Shown here piece by piece: positions 10,690-18,335 of a stretch of 64,000 nucleotides of DNA. Position numbers and translations under genes: made by a program. Within the stretch, counting starts at the first letter, position 1. Each line of letters begins with the position of its first letter. Location: NCBI RefSeq assembly GCF_026965555.1, contig NZ_CP114040.1, positions 11,362,001 through 11,426,000 on the forward strand. The letters are read 5' to 3'. The DNA is from Nannocystis punicea. GTDB taxonomy: Bacteria; Myxococcota_A; Polyangia; Nannocystales; Nannocystaceae. The notes under the pieces are model-generated. The model was not told the DNA's origin. It ran no database searches and saw only the letters and a list, made by a program, of their open reading frames with translations.

Positions 10690-11150
10690 CCTGTCCCTCG
10701 GGCCATCTCTCCGCGGCCCGAGACCGACGGCCCCGCGGGCGCGAAAGCTCGCCTGTCTCTCGGGCCATCTCACGGCTGGCCGAGACCGACAGCCGCGGAG
10801 CGGTCGCCTCTAGCCTGTCCTTCGGGACATCTCAGTGACGCCGAGACCGACAGCCCGCCGAGCGGGCGCACGATCTCGCCTGTCTCTCGGGTCATCTCAT
10901 CGCGGCACCGAGACTTACGGCACCTCGAAGCGGGCGAGTCTTCTCGCCTGTCTCTCGGGTCATCTCATCGCGGCGCCGAGACTTACGGCCCCTCGAAGCG
11001 GGCCAATCTTCTCTCCTGTCCCTCGGGACATCTGCCGACGACGTCGAGACCGACCGCCCCACCGAGCGTGCGCGTGATATCGCCTGTCTCTCGGACATCC
11101 CCCGCGTCCCGCCGAGGCCGACCACCCCGCAACCTCCCCTGTCCCCTGTC
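10690..11150. repeat. minisatellite: seven 62-68-bp units plus a degenerate eighth
   Basis: Units beginning with CCTGTC start at 10690, 10752, 10814, 10879, 10947, 11015 and 11083, with a decayed one at 11138. Each carries TCTCGG, a GGNCATCTC-like loop and CCGAGA about 20 nt later, i.e. a conserved stem-loop, followed by ACTTACGG/ACCGACGG and a GC-rich tail. Units 4 and 5 are almost identical; the ends are more diverged. There is no unique spacer, so this is not CRISPR. It fills most of the 10677-11466 gap, whose remainder shows one perfect hairpin of the dispersed family (11388-11403) and no gene. Confidence 0.9.
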
Positions 11151-11387
11151 GTGCCCGAGGCGCCCGTCTCGTGAGACCTCCCGCGAACCCATTCCCAGCG
11201 GCAGCCGCGCGCCGTCGCCCTGCTCGAGGTCCTCGAGCCTCGCCAGCCTCGCTACACAGCCTCTGCCTCTCCTCACCCTCCCGTCCTCGCGTCTCGCGCG
11301 GCGCCGCGCCGGAATAACCCCCACTCCCTCGCGCGTGACAGCACCGACCGCGCGCGCCGAGCCGCGGCCGAAGATGTTTTTCAGAGC

Positions 11388-11403
11388 ATGTCCGATGGGA
11401 CAT
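11388..11403. repeat. ATGTCC-GATG-GGACAT hairpin
   Basis: A perfect 6-bp stem with 4-nt loop, a member of the dispersed hairpin family, 63 bp upstream of the next start codon and outside any gene. Confidence 0.8.
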
Positions 11404-11466
11404 CTCGCCACCACGTGCGCGTGCAGGCCTGGGCGCGGGCCGCACGCGGCCGGAGGAAGCCAAGCC

Positions 11467-12540
11467 ATGACCTCGATGCCTTCCAGCCCTGCCGGCCCGC
11501 CCGGCCACCTCTCCTCTCAGCGGCGCACCCGCGCCTTGACCCTCGCGGTCGGCCTCGCCGGTTTGACCGTCCTCGGCCTCGCGGTGTGGCTACCGCCGCC
11601 GGCCGACGCCGGCGGCCAGGCGATCCGCGGCGCCGGCCTGTTCGCCCTGCTCGCCTTCGGCTTCCTCCTGCTCGGCGCCCTGCTGCGGCGGGTCCAGCTC
11701 GGCTGGCACCGGTCCTTGCGCGGCCTGTTGGTCGGCGCCGGCGAGGCGGTGTGGCGCCTCAGCCTGCGCCTGTGGCCGCGCGAGCCGGCGTCCGACGCCC
11801 AGGCCCCGCCGATGCGCCTGGGCGAGCGGATCGCCCTCGTCGCCGGCCTCGGCCTCACCGCCCTCGACGTCGTCCTCACCACCTTGCTGCTGCGCGACGT
11901 CTTCCCGGAGCCGCCGTACCGCTTCGACCTGTTCGGCCTGCTCTCGCCCGAGGCCGCCGAGTGGTCGTTCTACGTCGCAGTCGCCGCCTTCAAGGCCGTC
12001 CTCGAGGTGTGGTTCGGCGTGTTCGACACCATCCGCGGCGGCGGCAGCACCCTCCGGTGGTTCGTGCTCGGCGGCGCCTCGGCCTTCGACGCCGCCCTGG
12101 CCGCCTCGCGCGGCCTCGTCCTCGCCGAGCAGGGCCTGGTCGGCTCCTCGGTCATGGTCAGCAACATCATCTTCATCGGCTTCGGCCTCGCGGTGCCGTG
12201 GGTCGCCGCGCACACCGGCGGCCTGCTCGTCGGCGCCATGGACGGCTGGCTGGCCCGGCTCGGCGTCCTGCGCCTGATCTCCGCCCTCCCGCGGATCGCC
12301 GTGCTCGCCCTCCTGTGGCTGGCCGCGATCGCCCTCGGCGCCCCCGCGGTCGCCCTCGTCCTCGCCGTCGGCATGCTGGTCGCGGTGTGGTCGGCGCTCG
12401 ACGACGTCATCGCCACCATCCTCGGCCACGACGACGGCGCCCACGCGCTGGCGCTCCCGCTCGAGGTCATGCAGGCCGCCGACGAGCCGTCGGCCGGCCC
12501 GCCGCACGTCCCCCTGCAGATGACCGGAAGTGTCCCGTGA
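11467..12540 (+). CDS. polytopic membrane protein of unknown function
   Basis: 357 residues starting at the ATG preceded by GGAGGA (11452-11457). About six to eight hydrophobic helices can be seen: LTLAVGLAGLTVLGLAVWL, a segment near residues 59-74, IALVAGLGLTALDVVLTTLL, a pair around 160-185, another around 230-255, and a C-terminal pair (VLALLWLAAIALGAPAVALV onward). No catalytic motif or known family is recognised. The following gene, 46 bp downstream with its own ribosome site, encodes a membrane-anchored periplasmic-type protein, so the two may work together in the envelope. DNA between them (12527-12590) carries three TGTCCC elements of the dispersed repeat. Confidence 0.75.
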   Translation: MTSMPSSPAGPPGHLSSQRRTRALTLAVGLAGLTVLGLAVWLPPPADAGGQAIRGAGLFALLAFGFLLLGALLRRVQLGWHRSLRGLLVGAGEAVWRLSLRLWPREPASDAQAPPMRLGERIALVAGLGLTALDVVLTTLLLRDVFPEPPYRFDLFGLLSPEAAEWSFYVAVAAFKAVLEVWFGVFDTIRGGGSTLRWFVLGGASAFDAALAASRGLVLAEQGLVGSSVMVSNIIFIGFGLAVPWVAAHTGGLLVGAMDGWLARLGVLRLISALPRIAVLALLWLAAIALGAPAVALVLAVGMLVAVWSALDDVIATILGHDDGAHALALPLEVMQAADEPSAGPPHVPLQMTGSVP

Positions 12541-12572
12541 GACATGTCCCTTCAACCACCTCGTTCACGTCG

Positions 12573-12579
12573 AAAGGAG
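12573..12579 (+). promoter_or_regulatory. ribosome binding site AAAGGAG
   Basis: Seven bases before the ATG at 12587. It fixes that start over the longer open frame beginning at 12530, which would run through repeat DNA. Confidence 0.75.
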
Positions 12580-12586
12580 CTGTCCC

Positions 12587-13567
12587 ATGAGCCACCTTCA
12601 ACCCCTCGCCGCGCTCGGCGGCCTGCTGCTCGGCGGCGCCCTCCTCGGCGGCCTGCTCTGGTGGCAGTCCGGCCTGCAGCCCGCGGTGTCCAGCGACGAC
12701 TGGCGCCCGCCCTGCGTCGCCCGCCTGGGCAAGACCTACGCCGAGTTCGGCCCGACCGTCGCCGTCGACGAGCGCCCGGCCCGCAACCTGCTGTTCGGCG
12801 TCGACCGCAGCGGCAGCAACCGCGAGCTCGCCGACGCCCAGCTCGACGCCGCGGTCGCCTACGCCGCGACTCTCGAGCCGGAGTCGGGCGTCGGCGTGCT
12901 GCTGATCACCGACCGCAGCGACCGCTCCACCACCCCGGACATGCCCTTCGAGCCAGGTGAGGTGGGGCGCCGCTGGACCGCCGCGCCGGTGCTGTGCGAC
13001 GGCTGCAAGCCCGACAGCCTGTTCCAGCAGAAGTGCCTCGAGCAGCTGGACGTCGCCCAGGACCGCCGCGTCGGCGAGCTCAACGCCGTCGAGGACGGCC
13101 GGCGGACCCGCCTGCAGGAGGAGCGGGCGGTGCGGATCCACGACTGGCGCGACCGCGTCGCCGGCTACACGCCCAAGCCCGGCACCTCGCTCCTCGCCTT
13201 CTTCACCAAGCTGGCCGACCTCCCGCCGGTGCGCCGCGAGCCCGAGCGGACCACCGTGGTCGTGATGTCGGACCTCGAGGCCAGCCAGGCCGGCGAGCGC
13301 AAGCAGCTCGACAAGTTCGAGCGCGCCTACCGGGCCTCCGGGACCTGCCCCGAAGCGTCCTGGCTGCCGAAGGGCATCTCCGGCCTCGAGATCGCGCTGG
13401 TCCAGAGCGTGCGCGACGGCATCGACGCCGACCTGTGGGCCCGCCGCTGGGACGCCGTGCTGACCTGCGCCGGCGCCCACGTCCGCCGCCACCGCTACAG
13501 CGCCGCCGTCCCGCTGCGCCAGCTGCTCGACGAGCCGGCCGGCCCCGCGATCGCCCTCGCGGACTGA
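12587..13567 (+). CDS. membrane-anchored protein with possible von Willebrand A-like fold
   Basis: 326 residues. An N-terminal transmembrane anchor (about 5-27, LAALGGLLLGGALLGGLLWW) precedes a soluble domain. NLLFGVDRSGSN (about 67-78) resembles the DxSxS metal-site strand of vWA domains, VGVLLITDRSD and TTVVVMSDLEAS resemble the following beta strands, and there are several Cys (CDGC at about 142-145, CLEQL). The family cannot be named with certainty. It follows the polytopic protein by 46 bp and is probably in the same operon. A hairpin of the dispersed family begins 6 bp after the stop. Confidence 0.65.
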   Translation: MSHLQPLAALGGLLLGGALLGGLLWWQSGLQPAVSSDDWRPPCVARLGKTYAEFGPTVAVDERPARNLLFGVDRSGSNRELADAQLDAAVAYAATLEPESGVGVLLITDRSDRSTTPDMPFEPGEVGRRWTAAPVLCDGCKPDSLFQQKCLEQLDVAQDRRVGELNAVEDGRRTRLQEERAVRIHDWRDRVAGYTPKPGTSLLAFFTKLADLPPVRREPERTTVVVMSDLEASQAGERKQLDKFERAYRASGTCPEASWLPKGISGLEIALVQSVRDGIDADLWARRWDAVLTCAGAHVRRHRYSAAVPLRQLLDEPAGPAIALAD

Positions 13568-13572
13568 CCCTC

Positions 13573-13598
13573 AGGACATGCTCTCGAAAGCATGTCCT
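13573..13598 (+). terminator. perfect 10-bp inverted repeat after the vWA-like gene
   Basis: AGGACATGCT and AGCATGTCCT flank a 6-nt CTCGAA loop, followed by TT, six bases after the stop at 13567. Structure and placement fit an intrinsic terminator, although it also belongs to the dispersed GACATG repeat family. Confidence 0.65.
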
Positions 13599-13693
13599 TT
13601 CGAACATACCATCACGCAGCCGGCACCCGCTCCCCGACGCCCGCGACGCCGGGCCACGCCGGCGCGCCCCTGTCCGCGTCCTCGCCGCCACCG

Positions 13694-13722
13694 AAGGACA
13701 TGTCCTCCAGGACATGTCCTTT
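13694..13722. terminator. AAGGACATGTCCT inverted pair at convergent gene ends
   Basis: Two AGGACATGTCCT palindromes separated by CC; the central ATGTCC-TCCA-GGACAT hairpin is 13700-13715. It abuts the stop codon (13721-13723) of the leftward esterase and lies between convergent genes, where a bidirectional terminator would be expected. Confidence 0.6.
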
Positions 13723-14638
13723 ACTTCGCCGTCAGCACCCCGAGCTCGTGCAGCCACGCGAGCATCGTCGCCGGCCAGGTCGCCATCTGCGGCATCCCTG
13801 GCCGCTGGGCCAGGCCGACCCCGTGGCGGCCGTCGTCGTACAGGTGCAGGCGGGACGAGGCCCCGCGGGCGCGGGCGGCCTCGTCGTACAGCTCGCTGTT
13901 GTGGAACACCACCTTCGTGTCGCGGCGCGAGTGGACCAGCATCGCCGGCGGCGCGTCGGCAGTCACGCGCTGCTCGAGCGACAGCCCCTGCACCAGCTCC
14001 GGCGTGGCCGGCTCGTCGCCGAGCATGCTGCGCTTGCTGCGTTGATGGGCCCAGCGGTCGTCGAGGGTGACCACCGGATAGACCATGACGATGAAGTCGG
14101 GCCGGCAGGACACCTGCTCGAGCGGGTCCTTGCCGGCCAGGTCGCCCTCCTTCGGGCACGCCGTGGCGACGAACCCGGCCAGGTGCCCGCCCGCGGAGTA
14201 GCCGATGAAGCCGATCTTCTTCGCGTCGACCCCGAGCTCGGCCGCCTGCGAGCGGACCCGCTGGACCGCGCGCCGGCCGTCGGCGAGGAAGTCGCGGTGA
14301 TGGTAGTCGTCGCCGCTGACGCGGTAGCGGAGCACCACCGCCACGAACCCCTGCTCGCTCAGCCAGCGGGCCGTCGGGAACGCCTCCGGCCGCAGCCCGC
14401 CGGTGTGCGCGTAGCTCCCGCCCGGCGCGACGATCGCCGCCGCCCCGTTCGACTTGCCCGGCGGCGGCAGGTAGTAAAAGAGCTCCGGCTGGTCGGCCTT
14501 CGCCGTCCCATGGGCCCCGGGCGCCCCGTCGGGCCACAGCAGCTCGCGCCGGGCGAAGTCGCGCGGCGTACAGCCCAGCGCGATCACCAGCCCGAATGCA
14601 CATGCCCCCAAAGACATGCCTTTAAGGACATGTCTCAT
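13721..14638 (-). CDS. alpha/beta-hydrolase, acetyl-esterase type lipoprotein
   Basis: 305 residues, start at 14638 within an ATGA overlap with the thioesterase stop. The N-terminus MRHVLKGMSLGACAFG leads into VIALGC, a plausible lipobox. Domain features: APGGSY oxyanion strand, nucleophile elbow GYSAGGHLAG, Asp in HSRRDTKV, and a His in DGRHGVGL, i.e. a Ser-Asp-His triad of the BD-FAE/acetyl-xylan-esterase-like group. The first ten codons are built of GACATG repeat units (about 14601-14640), so the repeat supplies the start codon and part of the signal sequence. Likely hydrolyses acyl esters at the cell envelope. Confidence 0.82.
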   Translation of the reverse strand: MRHVLKGMSLGACAFGLVIALGCTPRDFARRELLWPDGAPGAHGTAKADQPELFYYLPPPGKSNGAAAIVAPGGSYAHTGGLRPEAFPTARWLSEQGFVAVVLRYRVSGDDYHHRDFLADGRRAVQRVRSQAAELGVDAKKIGFIGYSAGGHLAGFVATACPKEGDLAGKDPLEQVSCRPDFIVMVYPVVTLDDRWAHQRSKRSMLGDEPATPELVQGLSLEQRVTADAPPAMLVHSRRDTKVVFHNSELYDEAARARGASSRLHLYDDGRHGVGLAQRPGMPQMATWPATMLAWLHELGVLTAK

Positions 14639-15075
14639 TTGCCAGCCTCGGCTTCGATGTGCGCGCAGTACGGCCCGATCTCGGCGCGGAAGGCGTCCGT
14701 CCAGGCGCACGGGCGCTTGGTCTCCGGGTCGACGCGGACCACCGTGCGGCGGCCGGTCGCGTGGTCGACGTCCTGGTCGAGCGGCATCACCCGCAGGCCG
14801 AAGGTCAGGCTGGTGCGCCCGAGCCGCTCGACCCACACGCGCACGCGCACCTGACCGGTGCCGATGACCGGGCGCTGGTAGTCGAGGGAATTCGCCCGCA
14901 CCAGGTGGTACTGGTCGGGGTTCGTGTTGAAGTCGAGGACCCCGGCCCAGCCGAGGTGGCGCCAGAACGAGCCGATCGCGTGCTCGAAGAGGAGCAGGTA
15001 GCGGGCGTTGTGGAGGATGTGGAAGGCGTCGAGGTCGTCGAAGTAGACCCCGTGGATCGTCTCGTGGAAACGCAT
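14635..15075 (-). CDS. acyl-CoA thioesterase, 4HBT/YbgC-like
   Basis: 146 residues, hot-dog fold. The N-terminal motif FDDLDAFHILHNARYLLLFE matches the 4-hydroxybenzoyl-CoA thioesterase pattern in which the early Asp is catalytic. The start at 15075 was chosen because the longer frame to 15207 is low-complexity Arg/Ala sequence with no homology appearance. The stop overlaps the start of the esterase downstream. The pair probably hydrolyse acyl-CoA and acyl esters respectively; substrates are not predictable. Confidence 0.85.
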   Translation of the reverse strand: MRFHETIHGVYFDDLDAFHILHNARYLLLFEHAIGSFWRHLGWAGVLDFNTNPDQYHLVRANSLDYQRPVIGTGQVRVRVWVERLGRTSLTFGLRVMPLDQDVDHATGRRTVVRVDPETKRPCAWTDAFRAEIGPYCAHIEAEAGK

Positions 15076-15240
15076 GACCGTCCGCGAGCGGTATACCGCA
15101 GGCCGGGCCCGGCGCGGACCCCGATCGGGGCGCCCGCCGGCGTGTCCGGACACTCGTTCGCGTGTCCGCGCGGCAGCCCTCACACGGGCCGCCGCGGCCG
15201 CCGCCATGGTTGTGAGTTATCGTGATCGCAGCGCCTCGGG

Positions 15241-16080
15241 ATGGACGCTCGCCAACACCACGCCCGCCAGCAATTCACCCGCCTCGCGGCCGCCCCCGAT
15301 CACGCGCTCGACCTCGGCGAGACGGCGCTGTGGATCGGCGCCGAGGAGGACGGGCCGGTCGACGTCGAGGACTACCTGGCCCGGCTCGACGGCCTGGCGG
15401 CGACCTTGCGCCAGCGCCTCCAGCCCGACCACACCGCGCGCGAGCGGCTCGACCAGCTGCTCGCCTACGTGTTCCGCGAGCTCGGCTTCCACGGCAACGA
15501 GTCCGACTACTACGACCCGCGCAACAGCTACTTCCACCAGGTGCTCGACCGCCGCTGCGGCCTGCCGATCTCGCTGGCGCTGCTGCTGATCGAGCTGGCG
15601 CGGCGGGTCGGCCTGCGCGTCGCCGGGGTCGGCTTCCCGGCCCACTTCCTCGCCGTCGACCTCGACCTGCCGCAGCTCTACATCGACCCGTTCCACGGCG
15701 GCCGCCTGCTGACCGAGTACGAGTGCCGCGTCATGCTGCGGCAGAAGACCCAGGGCCGGGTCGAGTTCGATCGCAACCAGCTGCGCCCGGTCGGCGGTCG
15801 CCAGCTGCTGGTGCGCATGTTGAACAACCTCAAGAGCGTGCACCTGAGCCGCGGCGACCTCGAGCGCGCGCTCGCGGCCAGCGACCGGATCCTCCTGCTC
15901 AGCCCCGGCGCGGCCGAGGAGTACCGCGACCGCGGCCTGTGTCAGCTGCAGCGCCGGGCCTACCGCGCCGCGGTCGAGGACCTCAACCATTACCTCAGCC
16001 TCGCGCCGATGGCCGACGACCGCCAGCTGATCGCCGCGCGGGCCGCCGAGGCGCGCAACAAAGCCCGCCTGGTCAATTGA
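15241..16080 (+). CDS. SirB1-family transglutaminase-like/TPR protein
   Basis: 279 residues. YYDPRNSYFHQVLDRRCGLP followed by ISLALLL, and VGFPAHFLAVD with the conserved His, mark the SirB1 (transglutaminase-like) domain at about 85-145. A TPR-type region follows (LERALAASDRILLLSPGAAE, AVEDLNHYLSLAP). Members are often annotated as SirB1 regulators but their biochemical role is unsettled; the catalytic set is incomplete compared with true transglutaminases. It is divergent from the thioesterase gene, sharing a ~165-bp intergenic region. The last codons form one arm of a terminator-like hairpin. Confidence 0.82.
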   Translation: MDARQHHARQQFTRLAAAPDHALDLGETALWIGAEEDGPVDVEDYLARLDGLAATLRQRLQPDHTARERLDQLLAYVFRELGFHGNESDYYDPRNSYFHQVLDRRCGLPISLALLLIELARRVGLRVAGVGFPAHFLAVDLDLPQLYIDPFHGGRLLTEYECRVMLRQKTQGRVEFDRNQLRPVGGRQLLVRMLNNLKSVHLSRGDLERALAASDRILLLSPGAAEEYRDRGLCQLQRRAYRAAVEDLNHYLSLAPMADDRQLIAARAAEARNKARLVN

Positions 16081-16095
16081 CCAGGCGGGCGCTTT
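16060..16095. terminator. bidirectional terminator overlapping a stop codon
   Basis: AAAGCCCGCCTGGTCAATTG, then the complementary arm through GACCAGGCGGGCGCTTT, form a near-perfect palindrome. It includes the last codons and TGA of the SirB1-like gene and ends 7 bp before the stop of the leftward small secreted protein. A-tract on one side and T-tract on the other fit termination in both directions. Confidence 0.8.
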
Positions 16096-16102
16096 GGGGG
16101 GC

Positions 16103-16378
16103 TCACACGTCGTGGGCCATCTGCAGCATCTGCGGGATGAAGTGCATGCGCACCTTGATCATGCTCTCCCACTTGCGTTGCGTCCGGCTCTGCACGCCCT
16201 CGTGATCGGGCTTGAGGGCGTCGCCGGACACCGTGTCGTTGTCGAAGTCGAACATCTTGGTGGCGCCCTTCTGGCCCTTGAGGGCGGCCTCGTCGGCCTC
16301 GGCGTCGGTGCGGGCGGCGGGCGCGGCCCAGGCGGCGGTGGAACAGAGCATCAACGAAGCGACGACGATGAAGCGCAT
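16103..16378 (-). CDS. small secreted protein of unknown function
   Basis: 91 residues. The signal peptide is clear (MRFIVVASLMLCSTAAWA, cleavage before APAAR). The mature ~72-residue protein is charged (TDAEADEAALKGQKG, KMFDFDNDTVSGD) and has no Cys. Family not recognised. Its start codon and upstream GGAGATTC-type sequence (in 16379-16390) are well placed. Probably periplasmic. Confidence 0.7.
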   Translation of the reverse strand: MRFIVVASLMLCSTAAWAAPAARTDAEADEAALKGQKGATKMFDFDNDTVSGDALKPDHEGVQSRTQRKWESMIKVRMHFIPQMLQMAHDV

Positions 16379-16448
16379 GCGAATCTCCTGTGCGTGGGAG
16401 GCAGCAACGCCGGCCCCGGGGCGTCGGTCTACGTGCTATGACTTCGCC

Positions 16449-17339
16449 GTGCGCCGCGTCGTCGCCGTCGTCTTCGCCCTCGCGCTCGGGGCCTGCGCCG
16501 AGAAGTTGCCCGAGGCCCACGTCATGCCGCTGGTCGGCGCCGAGCAGAGCTTCGGCCGCGAGGTCGCCGAGCTCGGGGTGGTCGACGGCTTCACCCGCAA
16601 CCTCGCCGCCGACGCAGTGCTGCTCCGCCCCGAGCCGCAGCCGGCCGCGCAGGCGCTCGCCGGCCCCTCCGGCATCGACCTCACCTGGGAGCCCGCCTTC
16701 GCCGAGGTCGCCGCCTCCGGCGACCTCGGCTACACCACCGGCCCCTTTCAAGCGCACCAGCGCGACAGCGGCGAGGTCAAGCACGGCCACTACGTCAGCG
16801 TGTGGCGCAAGGAGGGCGACCGCTGGCGCGTCGTCGTCGACGGCGGCAGCGCGCACCCGCCCCCGCTCAACCTGCCCGACCGCTTCACCCACGCGCCCGC
16901 GCGAGACTACGCCCAGTCGGCCGACCACGCCGCCGAGCTCAAGAGCCTGCGCGCCGCCGAGGACTCGCTGATCGCCGGCGTCGCCGCCGAGGGCGGTCGC
17001 GCCCTCCTGACCGCCGCCGCCCCGGACCTCCGCTTCTTCCCCCCGGGCAGCTTCCCCGTCACCGGCTCCAGCGCGGTCCAGACCGCCCTGCTCGCCCGCA
17101 GCGACGTCCTCACGTACACCCGCCGCGGCGACGGCGTCTCGGCCGCCGGCGACCTCGGCTACGTCTACGGCGAGGCCACGCGCATCGTCAAGCCGAACAC
17201 CCCCGCCGAGCACGGCGGCTACCTGCGGCTGTGGCGGCGCGACGAGGCCGGCCGCTGGCAGCTCGCCCTCGACCTGACGATCACCGAGCCCCAGACCCAG
17301 GCCGCGCTCGAGTCGCACGACGCCAAGCACCAGCCCTGA
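16449..17339 (+). CDS. lipoprotein with two SnoaL/NTF2-like domains
   Basis: 296 residues from GTG. Signal MRRVVAVVFALALGAC with lipobox ALGAC (Cys16). Two similar halves can be aligned by eye: each has a DL/AA-rich helix, a loop with LRPEPQ or LRFFPPG, then GDLGYTTG..HYVSVWRKEGDRW in the first half and GDLGYVYG..GYLRLWRRDEAGRW in the second. These are the DUF4440/SnoaL-type cone folds. An internal duplication is therefore likely. Binding or catalytic role unknown; periplasmic, membrane-anchored. Confidence 0.78.
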   Translation: MRRVVAVVFALALGACAEKLPEAHVMPLVGAEQSFGREVAELGVVDGFTRNLAADAVLLRPEPQPAAQALAGPSGIDLTWEPAFAEVAASGDLGYTTGPFQAHQRDSGEVKHGHYVSVWRKEGDRWRVVVDGGSAHPPPLNLPDRFTHAPARDYAQSADHAAELKSLRAAEDSLIAGVAAEGGRALLTAAAPDLRFFPPGSFPVTGSSAVQTALLARSDVLTYTRRGDGVSAAGDLGYVYGEATRIVKPNTPAEHGGYLRLWRRDEAGRWQLALDLTITEPQTQAALESHDAKHQP

Positions 17340-17466
17340 GAGACAGGTCTCTCAGGACATGTGCTGAAAGCCATGCACATTCGAGCGCGTCGTTGACGGC
17401 GGCTCGTCGAGCGCGCCGAGCTCGAGGCGAGCCGAGCGCTGCTCGGCTTCGAGGAGCTCCAAAGAA

Positions 17467-17498
17467 CATGCCCTGAAGGACATGTCCTTCAGGGCATG
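17467..17498. terminator. perfect 32-bp palindrome between convergent genes
   Basis: CATGCCCTGAAGGACATGTC and its complement make a perfectly self-complementary 32-mer, which also reads as two overlapping hairpins of the dispersed family (17468-17483 and 17482-17497). It lies between the ends of the SnoaL-like and YceI-like genes. Terminator or protein-binding site; the sequence alone does not decide. Confidence 0.75.
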
Positions 17499-17547
17499 AT
17501 TCCGGCGCTCGACCCGCGTCGCCGAGGCCCGGCCGCGCGCCTCGGGC

Positions 17548-18219
17548 TCAGCCGGCCTTGAACTTGAGGTCGAGCTTGAGGAGGACCTCGTCCTTGATCA
17601 GGTCGTCGGGCTTGCCGGGGTACTCGATCTTGAAGTCCTTGCGGTTGATCGTGAACTCGGCCTGGCCCTGCGCGCCCTGGGCGTCGACGGTGACCTTGGC
17701 GGGGAAGCGGATCGCCTTCTTCTCGCCGTGGAGCTCGAGCTCGCCGCCGATCTCGTGGGTCACGCCGTTGTCGCCGGCCTTGGGCACGAACTCGTTGGCC
17801 GAGAACACCGCGGTCGGGAACTTCTCCACGTCGAAGAAATCGGGGCTCTTGAGGTGACCGGTGAGGTCGGCCGCGTCGGAGGTGACCGAGGGCGTCTTCA
17901 CCGTCACGCGCAGCGACTCGAGCTTGTCGCCGGCCAGCTTGGCCTCGCCCTCGAAGTCCTCGAAGCCGCCCTTGTGGTCGCCGGTGAGCTTGGCGCCGAC
18001 GAACCCGATCGAGCTGCCGGCCTTGTCGAGCTGCAGCGTGCGCGCAGCCGCGGCGGGCGCGTCGGCCTTGGCCTCGGCCTTCGTCTCGGCCTTGGCCTCG
18101 ACCTTCTTCACGTCCTCGACCTGCGCCTTGGGCTTGCCGTCGATCTCCGACGAGCAGGCGCCGGCCAGCGACGCCGCCAGCGCGAGCGACAGCAGCGGAT
18201 AAAACGTTGTACGTGCCAT
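17548..18219 (-). CDS. YceI-family lipoprotein
   Basis: 223 residues. Signal and lipobox MARTTFYPLLSLALAASLAG with Cys at 22, then a Lys/Glu/Ala-rich linker (about 30-58) of the type that reaches through the periplasm, then a YceI lipocalin-like barrel: SSIGFVGAKLTGDHKGGFEDF, LTGHLKSPDFFDVEKFPTAVF and INRKDFKIEY are recognisable family strands. YceI proteins bind isoprenoid-like hydrophobic ligands. No partner gene (such as a cytochrome b561) is adjacent. Confidence 0.9.
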   Translation of the reverse strand: MARTTFYPLLSLALAASLAGACSSEIDGKPKAQVEDVKKVEAKAETKAEAKADAPAAAARTLQLDKAGSSIGFVGAKLTGDHKGGFEDFEGEAKLAGDKLESLRVTVKTPSVTSDAADLTGHLKSPDFFDVEKFPTAVFSANEFVPKAGDNGVTHEIGGELELHGEKKAIRFPAKVTVDAQGAQGQAEFTINRKDFKIEYPGKPDDLIKDEVLLKLDLKFKAG

Positions 18220-18335
18220 GGTGCGCGGGACCCTAGCACGAGCCCGCAGCGGCCGGCAAACCGCGGCGGGCGGCCCACCCGACCCGCGACGAATCCTCCG
18301 CCGATTGCCCCGCCGCGTGGGCCCTCACGTCGGAC

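Noticed and set aside
10690..11150. CRISPR array
   Set aside because: Units are whole-length similar copies, with no unique spacers of even length and no cas genes; same reasoning for 22193-22440 and 6454-6509.
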